Shown piece by piece: positions 16,935 to 26,157 of a stretch of DNA of 64,000 bases. The DNA lies in NCBI RefSeq assembly GCF_016887565.1, contig NZ_CP069396.1:9778001-9842000 (forward strand). Direction: 5' to 3'. How positions within the stretch are numbered: position 1 is the stretch's first letter; every line of letters starts with the position of its first letter. The translations under genes and the position numbers were made by a program. Below the pieces are notes generated by a model. The model saw only the letters and a program-made list of their open reading frames with translations, was not told where the DNA came from and ran no database searches. Origin of the DNA: Archangium violaceum (lineage in GTDB: Bacteria > Myxococcota > Myxococcia > Myxococcales > Myxococcaceae).

Positions 16935-17162
16935 ATGCCGACTCCCACCTGCTGCCGCACCCTCCTGGCCCACAGCCCCAGCGCGGAGGTGGCGCGCTGC
17001 ACCTGCGGCCACATCCACCTGAGCCTCGGACCGATGACGATCCGCATGGACGAGGACACGCTGCACGCGGTCTGGCACACGATGGGCGATGCGCTGCGGG
17101 CACTGGCCTCTCCCCCCGCGGCGCCGCCGGAGCCGGCCATCGCCGGGAGGTGGAAGCAATGA
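16935..17162 (+). CDS. Small Cys/His-containing protein coupled to heme oxygenase
   Basis: 75 residues with no signal peptide. It has CC at residues 6-7 and the conserved-looking centre RCTCGHIHLSLGPMTIRMD at about 21-39, a CxCxHxH arrangement that could hold iron, zinc or heme. A helix follows (LHAVWHTMGDALRAL). I do not recognise the family. It is the first gene after the Fur box, and its stop overlaps the heme oxygenase start (ATGA), so the two should be made together under iron limitation. A role in heme or iron handling is inferred from context only. Confidence 0.7.
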   Translation: MPTPTCCRTLLAHSPSAEVARCTCGHIHLSLGPMTIRMDEDTLHAVWHTMGDALRALASPPAAPPEPAIAGRWKQ

Positions 17163-17872
17163 GCACGCTGACGGAGTTGCTGCGGCGGGCCACCGCCGAC
17201 GAGGCGCACGCCGTGATGCGCACGCCCCTGGCCCTGCGGCTCGCGAAGGGCGCGCTGGAGCGGTCCGATTACGTGCGGCTCCTGTCGTGCCTCCAGGCCC
17301 TGTACGCGGAGCTGGAGTGGGCGCTCATGTGGAACCGCGCGCACCCCATGGTGGGCCCCCTCTGCCTGCCCGAGCTGTGGCGCAACGAGCTGCTGCAGGA
17401 CGACCTGCGCGCCCTGCTCGGCCCGGGCTGGTACGCGAGCACGCCCCGCCAGCACGCGGCGCCCTACGTGGAGCGGCTCGGACTCCTGTGCGACGAGGCC
17501 CCCGGGTTGCTCGCCGCGCACGCCTGGGTGCTCTACGCCACGCCCCTGCCGGGTGCTGGCCAGACGGGTACCGGGCTCGCCCGGGCGCTCGGGCTGCGCG
17601 GGAACACGGGCACGGTCTTCCTCCGCCACGCCACCCACCTGGACGGAGAGGCCTACCGGGCGCACCTGCTCGACACGCTGGATCGCCTGCCCCTGGACGG
17701 GCGGGGACGCGCGGCGCTCGCCGACGAGGCCCGGTTCGCCGTGCGCGGAGTGCACACGCTCTTCGAGGCACTCGGCCGGAGCCTCACGCCGGTGCACGCC
17801 GAGCGGCGCGAGGGTTCGCGCTTGGGAGGCTGGCTGCCGCGCGCGCTCATCCCCGCGCGCGGCATGTCCTGA
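17159..17872 (+). CDS. Biliverdin-producing heme oxygenase
   Basis: 237-residue all-helical enzyme that opens heme to biliverdin, CO and Fe2+. The proximal heme ligand is probably H17 in LRRATADEAHAVM, in the position of the family's L-x-x-T-x-x-x-H motif, followed by YVRLLSCLQALYAELE. The distal helix contains the Gly-rich LGLRGNTGTVFL stretch. It belongs to the bacterial BphO/HemO group. The ATG at 17159 is coupled to the preceding stop, and the Fur box 250 bases upstream suggests derepression when iron is scarce. Biliverdin could also serve a bacteriophytochrome elsewhere in the genome. Confidence 0.85.
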   Translation: MSTLTELLRRATADEAHAVMRTPLALRLAKGALERSDYVRLLSCLQALYAELEWALMWNRAHPMVGPLCLPELWRNELLQDDLRALLGPGWYASTPRQHAAPYVERLGLLCDEAPGLLAAHAWVLYATPLPGAGQTGTGLARALGLRGNTGTVFLRHATHLDGEAYRAHLLDTLDRLPLDGRGRAALADEARFAVRGVHTLFEALGRSLTPVHAERREGSRLGGWLPRALIPARGMS

Positions 17873-17879
17873 GCTCCCC

Positions 17880-20714
17880 CTACGGCACGAGGTGGACCAG
17901 GCCCCTCTTGCGCTTCGGTGACAGGGCCTTGGCGCGAGAGGGCTTCGGCTTCGCCTCGGGCACCGGGTGGGACTTCAACCACGTCTCCACCTCGGCCACG
18001 CGCTCCTGCTTGCCCACCTGGACGAAGCGCTCGCGGGCCTTGGAGGCCTCGGCGAGCGCCCGGACGTAATCCTTCTCCGACTGCCAGAGCGCCCGCGCCA
18101 GGGCGAAGCCACTCTCCGCCAGGGGCTCCGGCTCCAGGTCCTCGAAGGAGAGCGCCTTCTCCAGGGGAGCGATGGCCTCCTCCGCGCGCCCCGCCGCCAG
18201 CAGCGCCTGGCCGATGCCGTCGTACGAGAAGGACAGGTCCGGGCTGTCGGGCCCCAGCGCCTTCTCCTTCATCGCCAGCGCGGACTCGAAGGTCGTCCGC
18301 GCCTCGTCGTGGCGCCCGAGCGCGATGAGGCTCATCCCCACCGCATCCAGCGCATCCGCCACGGCCGGGTGCTCCTCGCCGAAGTGGGCCTTCTGGATGT
18401 CCACCGCCGTCCGCGCGTGCGTCAGCGACGGCTCCAGGCGGCCCAGCTCCCGGTTCGCCCAGGCCAGCATGGCGTGGCAGTCCGCCACGTGGGGGTGGCT
18501 CTTGCCCAGGAGGGTCTCCATCCGGCCGAGCGCCTCGCTCAACAGCTCCAACGAGCGCTCGCGCTCGCCCATCATCAGGGCGGTCACCCCCAGGTTGTAC
18601 GTCGTCCACGTGCTGCGGAGATCCTCCGGCGCCATCACCTTGAGCTGCAGCTCGCGCGTCTTCTCGAAGCGGCGCTTCGCCTCCGGGTAGTTGCCCTGGC
18701 GCAGGGCCACGCTGCCCAGGTTGCCCTCCAGCTCGCTGGCCAGGAGCGTATCGCCGCCCATGCGGCTGAGCACCGAGCCCGACAGCCGGGCCCACTGCTC
18801 CACCTGCTTCTGCTGACCCTGGAGGCCGTGGATGAACACCAGCCGGTTGAGCGCATCGACCTTCAGGCGATCCGCCTTCCCCGCCTCCGCGTCATTGAGC
18901 GCCTGCTCCACCTGGAGGGCGCCGGCGTCCAGGTCGCCCAGGGTCTGCTGGTACCACCCCAGGCTGCTGTGCAGCTCGGCCTGGAGCGGCAGGTAGCCGG
19001 TGGCCACCACCTTGGGCTCGAGCTCCTGGGCCTTGCTCAACGCGGCCTTGTAGCGCCCCGCCCTGCCGAGCGCCTTCACCGCGGACAGCTCCGTGGAGAG
19101 CTGCTCTATCTGTCCGCGCAGGCCCGGGTCCGCGGGCAGGCTGGCCTGGGTGGACAGCGAGACGATGTCCTGGCACTCGCGCGGCGACGGCAGGCCGTTG
19201 ACGGCGTCCACCGCGCGCTCCACCAGCTTGCGGTCCGCCTCCGTGAGCAGCTGGGCCAGCGCCTGGAAGTCCTGGCGGTGCCGCTCCAGGCACACCACCC
19301 GCAGCGACAGCAGCTCCTCGGTCTGCACGCCGCGCACCCGCGTGGCCTCGCACGCCTCGGTGTGCTGGCGCACCCACTCGCCCGCGTACGTGTCGAGCAC
19401 CTGGCCCACGCTCCGGGCCACCTCTGGCGCGAAGGCCCTGCCCGTCGCGGAGAACGCCGTCTCCAGCTTCTTGCGCACCTCCGGGTTCCACGAGCGCGCC
19501 ATGAGCTGGTCCGACCCGGCGCAGACCTGGCCGCGCTGGTGCAGCTGCACGCCCACCGCGGCGATCAGCGCCACCGACAGGCCCGCGGCCACCGCCAGTC
19601 CCTGCCGCCTCGCCGCCCGCCGGGGCTCCTGTGACAGCGCTTGCAACAGCGCCGACATGGAGGCGAACCGCTCGTCCGGTTGGAGCGACAGCCCCTTGAG
19701 CACCGCGCGCCGCACCCAGGCGGGCACCTTGGAGTTGGACGGGGGCTGGTGGATGACGCTCCCCGCGCCCCGCTGCTGGGAGGACGTGAGCGGGGCCGTG
19801 GACCGCTCGAGCAGCTCCCCAGCCGCCTCGGCCACCTGCTTGGGCTCGAAGGGGCGCTTGCCGTAGAGGGCCTTGAAGAGCGCCGCGCAGAAGCTGAACT
19901 GGTCCGAGCGCGCGTCCGGCATCTGCCCCAGGTACTGCTCGGGAGGCATGTAGTTGGGCGTGCCCACCACCACTCCGGCCTGGGTGACGGAGGCGGAGGC
20001 CCCGGGCGAGCTCTCGCCCTCAAACCCCGGCGGCAGCGCGAGCGCGACGGAGGGCTCCTCCTCCTCGAGGAAGGACACCCGCCGCGCCAGGCCGAAGTCC
20101 GTCACGTACGCGCGCTCATCCTTGCCGATGAGCACGTTGGCCGGCTTGAAGTCGCGGTGCACCAGGCCCGCGGCGTGTGCCGCCTCGAGGCCCTGGCCCG
20201 CCTGGAGGAACACCCGCAGCACGTCCCGCCACGAGCGCGCCTGCTTCAGCCACTGGTGCAGCGTGGGGCCGGAGATGAACTCCATGGCGATGAAGACCTG
20301 CTCGCCAAACGTCCCCACGTCGTACACCGAGCACACGTTGGGGTGGGAGACGCGCGCCATGGCCTGGGCCTCGCGCAGCAACCGGGCCCGGCCCTGCTCC
20401 GCGTCGGTCGTCTCCAGGCGCAGCAGCTTGAGCGCCACCTTGCGATCCAGCTCTGGATCATAGGCGGCGTACACCACGCCCATGCCCCCTTCGCCCACGG
20501 CCTTGAGGATGACGTAGCGATCGACCCGCTCGCCCCGGCGCAGCTCGGGCCCCTCCGACTCCGAACGGTCCTGGAGGTAGGGCGTCCGCGCCTGCCTCGC
20601 CTGCGGACCCTCGGGGGAGGTGCGCTCCCGGGCCCGGGGCGGGGGGGTCAGAGGCTGGGTCTCTTCCTGGGGCTGCTCGGGGTCTCTGTCATCAGGGGGC
20701 CAAGAGGACGGCAT
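17880..20714 (-). CDS. Serine/threonine protein kinase with transmembrane helix and TPR-like C-terminal half
   Basis: 944 residues. A Pro-rich leader is followed by a Hanks-type kinase domain at about 68-365: glycine loop VGEGGMGVVY, catalytic lysine K98 (VALKLL), HRDFKPANVL with D190, DFG at 208-210, and the GTPNYMPPEQ activation-segment end. One membrane helix, GLAVAAGLSVALIAAVGVQL, lies near 374-393. The last 550 residues are helical repeats, including TPR-like units (HVADCHAMLAWANRELGRLE, HPAVADALDAVGMSLIALGR). The plan is typical of myxobacterial eukaryotic-like kinases. GTG at 20720 is an alternative start. Its stop lies seven bases from that of convergent heme oxygenase. Confidence 0.92.
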   Translation of the reverse strand: MPSSWPPDDRDPEQPQEETQPLTPPPRARERTSPEGPQARQARTPYLQDRSESEGPELRRGERVDRYVILKAVGEGGMGVVYAAYDPELDRKVALKLLRLETTDAEQGRARLLREAQAMARVSHPNVCSVYDVGTFGEQVFIAMEFISGPTLHQWLKQARSWRDVLRVFLQAGQGLEAAHAAGLVHRDFKPANVLIGKDERAYVTDFGLARRVSFLEEEEPSVALALPPGFEGESSPGASASVTQAGVVVGTPNYMPPEQYLGQMPDARSDQFSFCAALFKALYGKRPFEPKQVAEAAGELLERSTAPLTSSQQRGAGSVIHQPPSNSKVPAWVRRAVLKGLSLQPDERFASMSALLQALSQEPRRAARRQGLAVAAGLSVALIAAVGVQLHQRGQVCAGSDQLMARSWNPEVRKKLETAFSATGRAFAPEVARSVGQVLDTYAGEWVRQHTEACEATRVRGVQTEELLSLRVVCLERHRQDFQALAQLLTEADRKLVERAVDAVNGLPSPRECQDIVSLSTQASLPADPGLRGQIEQLSTELSAVKALGRAGRYKAALSKAQELEPKVVATGYLPLQAELHSSLGWYQQTLGDLDAGALQVEQALNDAEAGKADRLKVDALNRLVFIHGLQGQQKQVEQWARLSGSVLSRMGGDTLLASELEGNLGSVALRQGNYPEAKRRFEKTRELQLKVMAPEDLRSTWTTYNLGVTALMMGERERSLELLSEALGRMETLLGKSHPHVADCHAMLAWANRELGRLEPSLTHARTAVDIQKAHFGEEHPAVADALDAVGMSLIALGRHDEARTTFESALAMKEKALGPDSPDLSFSYDGIGQALLAAGRAEEAIAPLEKALSFEDLEPEPLAESGFALARALWQSEKDYVRALAEASKARERFVQVGKQERVAEVETWLKSHPVPEAKPKPSRAKALSPKRKRGLVHLVP

Positions 20715-20821
20715 CGCCACGACTCTAATCGAACCGGGTGGTGGAGCGCCTTTCCATGGCGGGCGACTGCGCCCGCCCGCCAGCCCGTGCCCCGCTCACG
20801 GACCAGAAACGCGGGAGCATC

Positions 20822-21883
20822 TCACTCTTCGTAGCTCCGGACCTTGACCCGCTGGCCGATGGCGGACTGGTCGGCGAAGTTGTTCATGACCTTCTCGTAG
20901 GCCTTCTGGTCCACCGGGTTGGCGCTCGTCTCGAGCTGATCCAGCAGTTGCTGTCCCTGCTCCTTCACCGAGGTGTCCTCGCCGTTCTGGTGCAGCAGAT
21001 CCAACACGTGATTGGCGTACTGGTCCGCGCCCATGTCGGGAGCGACGACCTGCGGGGCCTCGGCCACCGTCGGCACCACGGGCTTGAAGAGCTCCTGGGT
21101 CTCCTGCGGGTTGAGGGTGACCGGCTGCTTGGGCTGGTGGTCCTGGTAGCTGTCCGTCAGGTAGGGCTTGAAGGTGGTGTCCTTGCCCTGCACCTTGCTG
21201 TCGTCGGTCTTGATGGTATCGACCGTGGGGCCGGACACCTTCGCCGTGCCCAATCCACCTGGCGAGGCGGCCTCCTGGGGAGCGACGGCGCGAGGCTCGG
21301 CGGGCTTGATGGGGATGAGCACGCCCCCGGCGCCGGGCATGTGGTTGACGGCCTTGCGCAACGCGTCCCCCGACATCGAGTAGGTGCCCTTCATCGGGTC
21401 CTTGATGACGTAGTTGCCCTTCTTGTCCTTGCCATCGACGATGACGTAGTGGGGGTCGTAGCGGCCGGTGCTCTCGTTCTTCACCCCCACCTGGGCGACG
21501 ACCTTGTCCCCCTTGGCCAGGAGCGAGTCCAACCGGTTGTCCGAGTAGCGCCCGGTGATGACCTTGCCGTCGACCTTGGCCCCCACCTCCTGGAGCATGG
21601 AGACCATGCCCTTGGTGCTGGTCCCCTTCGAGGTCGTACGGTCCCTCGACAGATCATTGATGAGGTCGGCGTCCGTCTGGCCCTGCTTCGTTCCCAGCGA
21701 GCGAGCCACCGTCGCGGCCACCGCCCCGGCGCAGTTGTAGACACCGTTGCGGTAGCTCTCCGGGGTGGACCCCTCGGGATTGAGCTGGTCGACCACCGAG
21801 ACGTCCTTCCACTGGGGACGCTGGACGTCCTGCGTCGCGAGAGAAGGGCGGAGGGTTCCCGACCTGCCGATATTCAGACTCAT
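20822..21883 (-). CDS. Putative papain-like (C39-type) cysteine peptidase-fold protein
   Basis: 353 residues, starting MSLNIGRSGTLRP. GGGAG seven bases upstream fixes this ATG against a longer reading. Around residues 44-60, YRNGVYNCAGAVAATVA offers a nucleophile C51. DPHYVIVDG (H145) and YVIKDPMKGTY (D162) follow with the spacing of a C39/papain-like catalytic centre. The C-terminal 130 residues are Pro/Gln-rich and then helical. There is no signal peptide. It may be an effector or a protein processed in the cytoplasm; I assign only the fold, with moderate confidence. The 5' region is AT-richer than its surroundings. Confidence 0.5.
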   Translation of the reverse strand: MSLNIGRSGTLRPSLATQDVQRPQWKDVSVVDQLNPEGSTPESYRNGVYNCAGAVAATVARSLGTKQGQTDADLINDLSRDRTTSKGTSTKGMVSMLQEVGAKVDGKVITGRYSDNRLDSLLAKGDKVVAQVGVKNESTGRYDPHYVIVDGKDKKGNYVIKDPMKGTYSMSGDALRKAVNHMPGAGGVLIPIKPAEPRAVAPQEAASPGGLGTAKVSGPTVDTIKTDDSKVQGKDTTFKPYLTDSYQDHQPKQPVTLNPQETQELFKPVVPTVAEAPQVVAPDMGADQYANHVLDLLHQNGEDTSVKEQGQQLLDQLETSANPVDQKAYEKVMNNFADQSAIGQRVKVRSYEE

Positions 21884-21983
21884 GGCTCGCTCCCAACAAC
21901 ATTGGTTCGTGAAGGTATTTTCGTCATGACACAGGGGGAAGTTGCGTACATCAGCGCAGATTTCATGCGAAGTCGGTCTTTTC

Positions 21984-22679
21984 TCAAGGATCAGCACCCT
22001 CCCCCGGGCGACGTGGTGCCAACCCGTGCGCCTGGGGCTGCCCCGTTGCCTCGAGGAAGAGGACGGCCTCGGTCCACGCCCCCCGCTGCGAGAGGGACAG
22101 GCGGATCCGCTGCTCCCGCCGGAGGAAGAGCCCCGGGGACTCCTCCTTGTATCCGGCGCGGGTGAGCTGCTCGCGATACCAGGCCCGCACCTGCGCCTCC
22201 TTCGCCGCCACCCGGAAGGAGAGCGTCCGCGCCCCCTCGAAGTCCCCCAGCAGGGGATTCACCGCCCCGGGGTACACGGGGAACACACCGGAGGGCTCGG
22301 CGGGCTGGCGCTCGCCGAGCTTCGCCTCGCCGAGCACCACCGAGGTGAGCCCTCCGGGCTCGGGCTGGAGGATGACCGTATAGGAGGTGAAGGTGCGCGT
22401 ATCCAGCGCGGTGAGGTGGGGTTGGGCGACCAGCTGTTGCTGGTTGCGCTCGATGTAGAAGCCGGCCTCGTCGAAGGCGGTGGCGAAGTGCTGGAGGAGG
22501 CGCTCCACCGACTCACGCGAGGTGTACACCCGCATGCGCACGGGGATGCCGCCCACGTTCATCTGGGCGGGCACCTCCACCGTGGACACCAGCCCTGGCA
22601 CCTGCCACTGAAAGGGCTCCCGGGCGTGCGCCGACGGCGCCGCCATCAACAGCTCGAGCACGAGCAGGTAGCTCAGCAT
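21984..22679 (-). CDS. Secreted hypothetical protein at the end of the tad-like operon
   Basis: 231 residues with a cleavable signal peptide (MLSYLLVLELLMAAPSAHA). The mature part has two similar-sized halves: VERLLQHFATAFDEAGFYIERNQQQ and VRAWYREQLTRAGYKEESPGLFLRREQ both read as helix-strand units seen in periplasmic assembly factors. No known family could be named. The ATG lies inside the end of the preceding TadE-like gene (7-nt overlap), so it belongs to that operon. I infer a periplasmic helper for the pilus-like structure. Confidence 0.65.
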   Translation of the reverse strand: MLSYLLVLELLMAAPSAHAREPFQWQVPGLVSTVEVPAQMNVGGIPVRMRVYTSRESVERLLQHFATAFDEAGFYIERNQQQLVAQPHLTALDTRTFTSYTVILQPEPGGLTSVVLGEAKLGERQPAEPSGVFPVYPGAVNPLLGDFEGARTLSFRVAAKEAQVRAWYREQLTRAGYKEESPGLFLRREQRIRLSLSQRGAWTEAVLFLEATGQPQAHGLAPRRPGEGADP

Positions 22680-23734
22680 CCCTTCAACCCCAGGAAGCAC
22701 TCGTTGGAGGAGCGGCGCCGGGCCGTCGGCTTGTGGTCCACGCCCCCGGTGTTGCGCGGCCTATCTCTCTCGTCCTGGGACTCGCCGCGGGGCGTGTCCA
22801 GCTCGATGTAGTCGTCCTCCTCGCCGCGGTAGCTCATGAAGAAAGCGCTTTCATCGATGGGACTGAAACCGACGAAGGCCTCCGCGAAATCGGAAGCGGC
22901 GTGGCCGGCGGCGCGCCCGGTGTTGTCGAACACCTTCTTGGCCGCGTAGTAGAAGGCGCGGTTCTCGGGGCAGGGCATGTCCGGCCGCTCGGGTTGAAGG
23001 GGGCAGTGCCCGCTCACCTCGGTATCGGCGAAGCCGAAGTCCCCGAGCAGGATGCCGTAGCTGCCCTGGCAGCGCCCTCCCACGGGGCGGCCCGCCGCGC
23101 ACGCGCGGATGTCCAGCAACACGGAATGCTTCTCCTCGAAGAACCCCCCCTCCCCTTCGAGGAAGGTGGTGGGCAGCGTGGGCAGCCCCTCGAGGTGGGC
23201 CTCCGCGGCGCAGCGGATGCCGCCCTCGTTCTGGTAGACGCCATCGAGCACGCTATCCGTCGGGCTGCCCACGTCCTGATCGGGTGGGAAGGTGCCCCAG
23301 TCACCGGCCCGGGGTGAGCGCATGGCGGGGAGCCGGCTGCGGGGAAGGTCGAAGGCCAGCTCGTCCTCCCGGGCGCACCGCACGTCCAGCTCATCCAGCC
23401 GGGTGAAGACCTGGGATATCTGAGCGCGCGAGCCCGGGGTGGAGCTACGTCCGTCGAAGTCGCGGTAGCGCTCGCGGGCGTTGGCCATCACCCGGGGAGC
23501 GATGGCGTCGAAGGTGCCGAAGTCACCGATGTCGTCCTGCTGGCCGCGCATCCGGTGCACCCGGAGCGCCGTGCTGTCCCAGAGGGGGGAGACCGCCGCC
23601 TGGTGCACCTTGAGCGAGAGGTAGCCCACCTCGGCGAAGTGGATGCCGACCATCACCACGGTGACGAAGACGGTCAGGCCCAGCGCCAGCTCCACCGAGG
23701 ACTGGCCACGCGGGGTCCGTCGGAGCGTCCTCAT
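22673..23734 (-). CDS. TadE-family pseudopilin-like protein
   Basis: 353 residues. The N-terminus MRTLRRTPRGQSSVELALGL, followed by a hydrophobic run, is the TadE/TadF arrangement: short basic leader, G, then Q-S-x-V-E ahead of a single helix. The remaining 300 residues are predicted to be outside and contain eight or so cysteines. That is much larger than ordinary TadE (about 150-200). Tad minor pilins need the TadA/B/C motor, which is absent from this window. Start and stop overlap both neighbours. Confidence 0.75.
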   Translation of the reverse strand: MRTLRRTPRGQSSVELALGLTVFVTVVMVGIHFAEVGYLSLKVHQAAVSPLWDSTALRVHRMRGQQDDIGDFGTFDAIAPRVMANARERYRDFDGRSSTPGSRAQISQVFTRLDELDVRCAREDELAFDLPRSRLPAMRSPRAGDWGTFPPDQDVGSPTDSVLDGVYQNEGGIRCAAEAHLEGLPTLPTTFLEGEGGFFEEKHSVLLDIRACAAGRPVGGRCQGSYGILLGDFGFADTEVSGHCPLQPERPDMPCPENRAFYYAAKKVFDNTGRAAGHAASDFAEAFVGFSPIDESAFFMSYRGEEDDYIELDTPRGESQDERDRPRNTGGVDHKPTARRRSSNECFLGLKGC

Positions 23735-25224
23735 CAGTGCACCCCCTTGTACCCGGCGAGGATGAGCTGCTGGAAGGCCGCGGCCGCGGGTCCACCCACC
23801 GTGTCCGGGATGTCGGTGCCCCCGCGCCGCAGGTCGCCCCCGTCGTCCACGTCCGAGGCGACGAGGGTGGCGCGCCAGTAGGGGTTCCAGAGGTTGGGCG
23901 GCTCGTTCCAGTGACCGCGCCGGTGGTAGTAGGCCAGTCCGGTGGCGAGCGCGGCCTGCACGCTGATGTCGGTGCCATCCGCCAGGTGCAGGCCGTGGCT
24001 GTCGAACGTGCCGTCACTGTTGGGGGTGAAGCGGAAGCGGAAGAGGAGGTTCCACGGGTCGCTCCTCAGACCGCGCTCCTTGTAGTCCCGCTGGGCGAGC
24101 GCGAAGATCTTCGGCTGGGCCCAGAGGTTGTCGTCCGAGATGTCGCCCGTGTTGTACGTCATGCCGCCGATGAAGGTGTTCGGGCAGTTCGTCCGGGGCT
24201 GGCAGGACAGGAGCGTGTGCCGGTACTGCTTCTCCATGCCCGGATCCGTGTTTCCGACCTTTGGGAGGGTGGGCGTCCACCAGTGGTTGTCACTGCCATC
24301 CTCGAGGTCGGTGGCCTTCACCCCCGCCCAGGCCGGCACGCGGAAGGGCGCGCAGCCAGGGAAGAGGACCTCCACCACGGCGTGGTCCTCCGCCCAGGTG
24401 AATTCGGTCTTGTCCGCCCGCCCGCCGTGTCCGAGGGCCGTGCCCCAATAGGCGCTGCCGCCACTGCGGACGATGTTCAGACGCCCCCCCGCGGTGGCCA
24501 GGGCGCCCATGATTCCCTTGGACACGGCGCGCTCCGGCAGGCCCTGTCGGTGGGTGATGAACTCATAGCCCCGGGTGGCCATGGCCATGTCCAGGGCATG
24601 GCCGGAGCCCCCACTGGTGGCATGCACCAGCTCGCCCACGGACACCGGGGTGGGCCCCGCGTGCAGCTCGCGAGGGAAGCGGCTGCCCTCGTTCGCCATC
24701 TTCGCCAGCTGCGCGACGAAGGAGCGCTGCCCACCCGAGACGGACTCCTGCAGCTCGCCGAACATCATGCCCTGCATGCTCGCCAGGTGGCCGCCGAGGA
24801 GCTGGATATTGTAGGCCTGCACACCGGCCTTCGAGTCCAGCTCGTTCCACGGCTGCTCGATGGCCTCGTTCTGCGCCTTCAACGCCGCGAGGGCGGCGGC
24901 GGCGGAGGGGCACCCCTCGGCGGCCAGGATGGCGGAGTTGAGGCTGGCGCGCATCATGCTGGTCCAGCTGATGAGGCTCATGGTGCCGGACATGGCCACC
25001 AGCTGGGCGGTCTGGGCGCGGCGCATGAGGGCGATGCTGTTGAAGGTGCGCGCGGTGGCCACCGCGCCGCTGTAGGCGGCCAGGTCCGCCACGCTCTGGG
25101 TCTCCATCTTCTCGCGCACCTTCATGGAGAACGACAGCGTGAGGCACACCATCACGGTGACCAGGAGCATCGTCAGGCTGAAGAGCACCAGCGACTGGCC
25201 GCGGCGTGCACGGGTGGGGCTCAT
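23734..25224 (-). CDS. TadG-like pilus assembly protein
   Basis: 496 residues. A single N-terminal membrane helix (GQSLVLFSLTMLLVTVMVCL) is followed by VREKMETQSVADLAAYSGAVATARTFN, the usual TadG/Tad_N pattern in which a Q/D-S-x-A-D-L-A-A-Y segment follows the helix. The long C-terminal part is extracytoplasmic and contains no recognisable von Willebrand A domain, unlike many TadG proteins. The true start is the ATG at 25224 in an ATGA overlap with the upstream gene. It is the third-largest piece of a four-gene coupled cassette. Confidence 0.75.
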   Translation of the reverse strand: MSPTRARRGQSLVLFSLTMLLVTVMVCLTLSFSMKVREKMETQSVADLAAYSGAVATARTFNSIALMRRAQTAQLVAMSGTMSLISWTSMMRASLNSAILAAEGCPSAAAALAALKAQNEAIEQPWNELDSKAGVQAYNIQLLGGHLASMQGMMFGELQESVSGGQRSFVAQLAKMANEGSRFPRELHAGPTPVSVGELVHATSGGSGHALDMAMATRGYEFITHRQGLPERAVSKGIMGALATAGGRLNIVRSGGSAYWGTALGHGGRADKTEFTWAEDHAVVEVLFPGCAPFRVPAWAGVKATDLEDGSDNHWWTPTLPKVGNTDPGMEKQYRHTLLSCQPRTNCPNTFIGGMTYNTGDISDDNLWAQPKIFALAQRDYKERGLRSDPWNLLFRFRFTPNSDGTFDSHGLHLADGTDISVQAALATGLAYYHRRGHWNEPPNLWNPYWRATLVASDVDDGGDLRRGGTDIPDTVGGPAAAAFQQLILAGYKGVH

Positions 25225-25976
25225 AGGGCCTCCGGAGTGAGGGGGCAGTTCTGCTTCCGGAAGTGCCGGGGGCGCGCCGGCGTCATCATCCGCATGGCGT
25301 AGCTGGCCTGCAGGGGGAAGACGTACTCGCGGCGGCTGGCGCGATCGAGCAGCTCCTGGCGGATGGCCAGGTCGAGCGAGGCCGACAGCCGGCCGCTCCA
25401 ACGGGCCTGACGGGCGGGCTGGAGCGGATCCGTGGAGGAGTACTCCCGCAGCCCCAGGTGGGCCAGGAACATGCGGCCCAGGACCCAGTCGGCGAAGGGG
25501 ATGCGCAGGGGGAACCAGAAGACGAGCCGCGCCTCCAGCCGCATGACATCCGCCACGCCCGCGTAACGGGCCGGGTCGTCGAAGGACTCCTCCTCGTTCT
25601 GGCGGATCTCCCCGAGCAGCGGACGCTCCCGGGCGATCCACACGATGGCGCCGCTGTGCCCTCCATCACGCCTGGGGTCGAACCGGTTCTCCCGGTGATG
25701 GAGGAAGGCCGTCCCGAGCGCCGTGGGGGAGTCGGTCCGGGCGAAGGTAGGGAGCAGCGCCGCGATGGCCGAGTGTGTCATGGCCTCGCAGTCCCCGTAC
25801 TTGACGCTGCCGGTGCGCACGGCCCGGAACGCCGCGTACTCCGTCAGCGCACGAGCCTGGAGCAGCAGGAAGAACTGGAGCGTCCCCAGGATGAGAAACA
25901 CCGTCAGGGGCAGGGTGAGCGCCGCCTCGACCAGCGCCTGGCCGGACTCCCTGTCTGATGAGCCATACCTACACAT
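25221..25976 (-). CDS. TadE-family protein, first gene of the tad-like operon
   Basis: 251 residues with SGQALVEAALTLPLTVFLILG at about residues 10-31, the TadE-type helix, then LTEYAAFRAVRTGSV and a large outer domain. The start is uncertain: ATG 25976 gives a short basic leader of the expected type, while ATG 26003 or GTG 26015 would lengthen it; none has a strong ribosome-binding site. Its stop overlaps the TadG-like start. Two TadE-like proteins flanking one TadG-like protein suggest a hetero-oligomeric surface structure. Confidence 0.72.
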   Translation of the reverse strand: MCRYGSSDRESGQALVEAALTLPLTVFLILGTLQFFLLLQARALTEYAAFRAVRTGSVKYGDCEAMTHSAIAALLPTFARTDSPTALGTAFLHHRENRFDPRRDGGHSGAIVWIARERPLLGEIRQNEEESFDDPARYAGVADVMRLEARLVFWFPLRIPFADWVLGRMFLAHLGLREYSSTDPLQPARQARWSGRLSASLDLAIRQELLDRASRREYVFPLQASYAMRMMTPARPRHFRKQNCPLTPEAL

Positions 25977-26157
25977 GGCGGCGCACTCTCGACGACCCGC
26001 CATCCCGAAATCCACAGGATAACTGGTCAGTCCGACATTCCCTGTTTTCTATCTTCCCGAGAAGTTAAAGCATGGACGGAAGATTCTGTCACGGGTCTAC
26101 CTGGGGAGCCCTCAGCCCCCCGGCGGCGGCGTATCTGGGGAGGAGGGGCGGGTGCGC

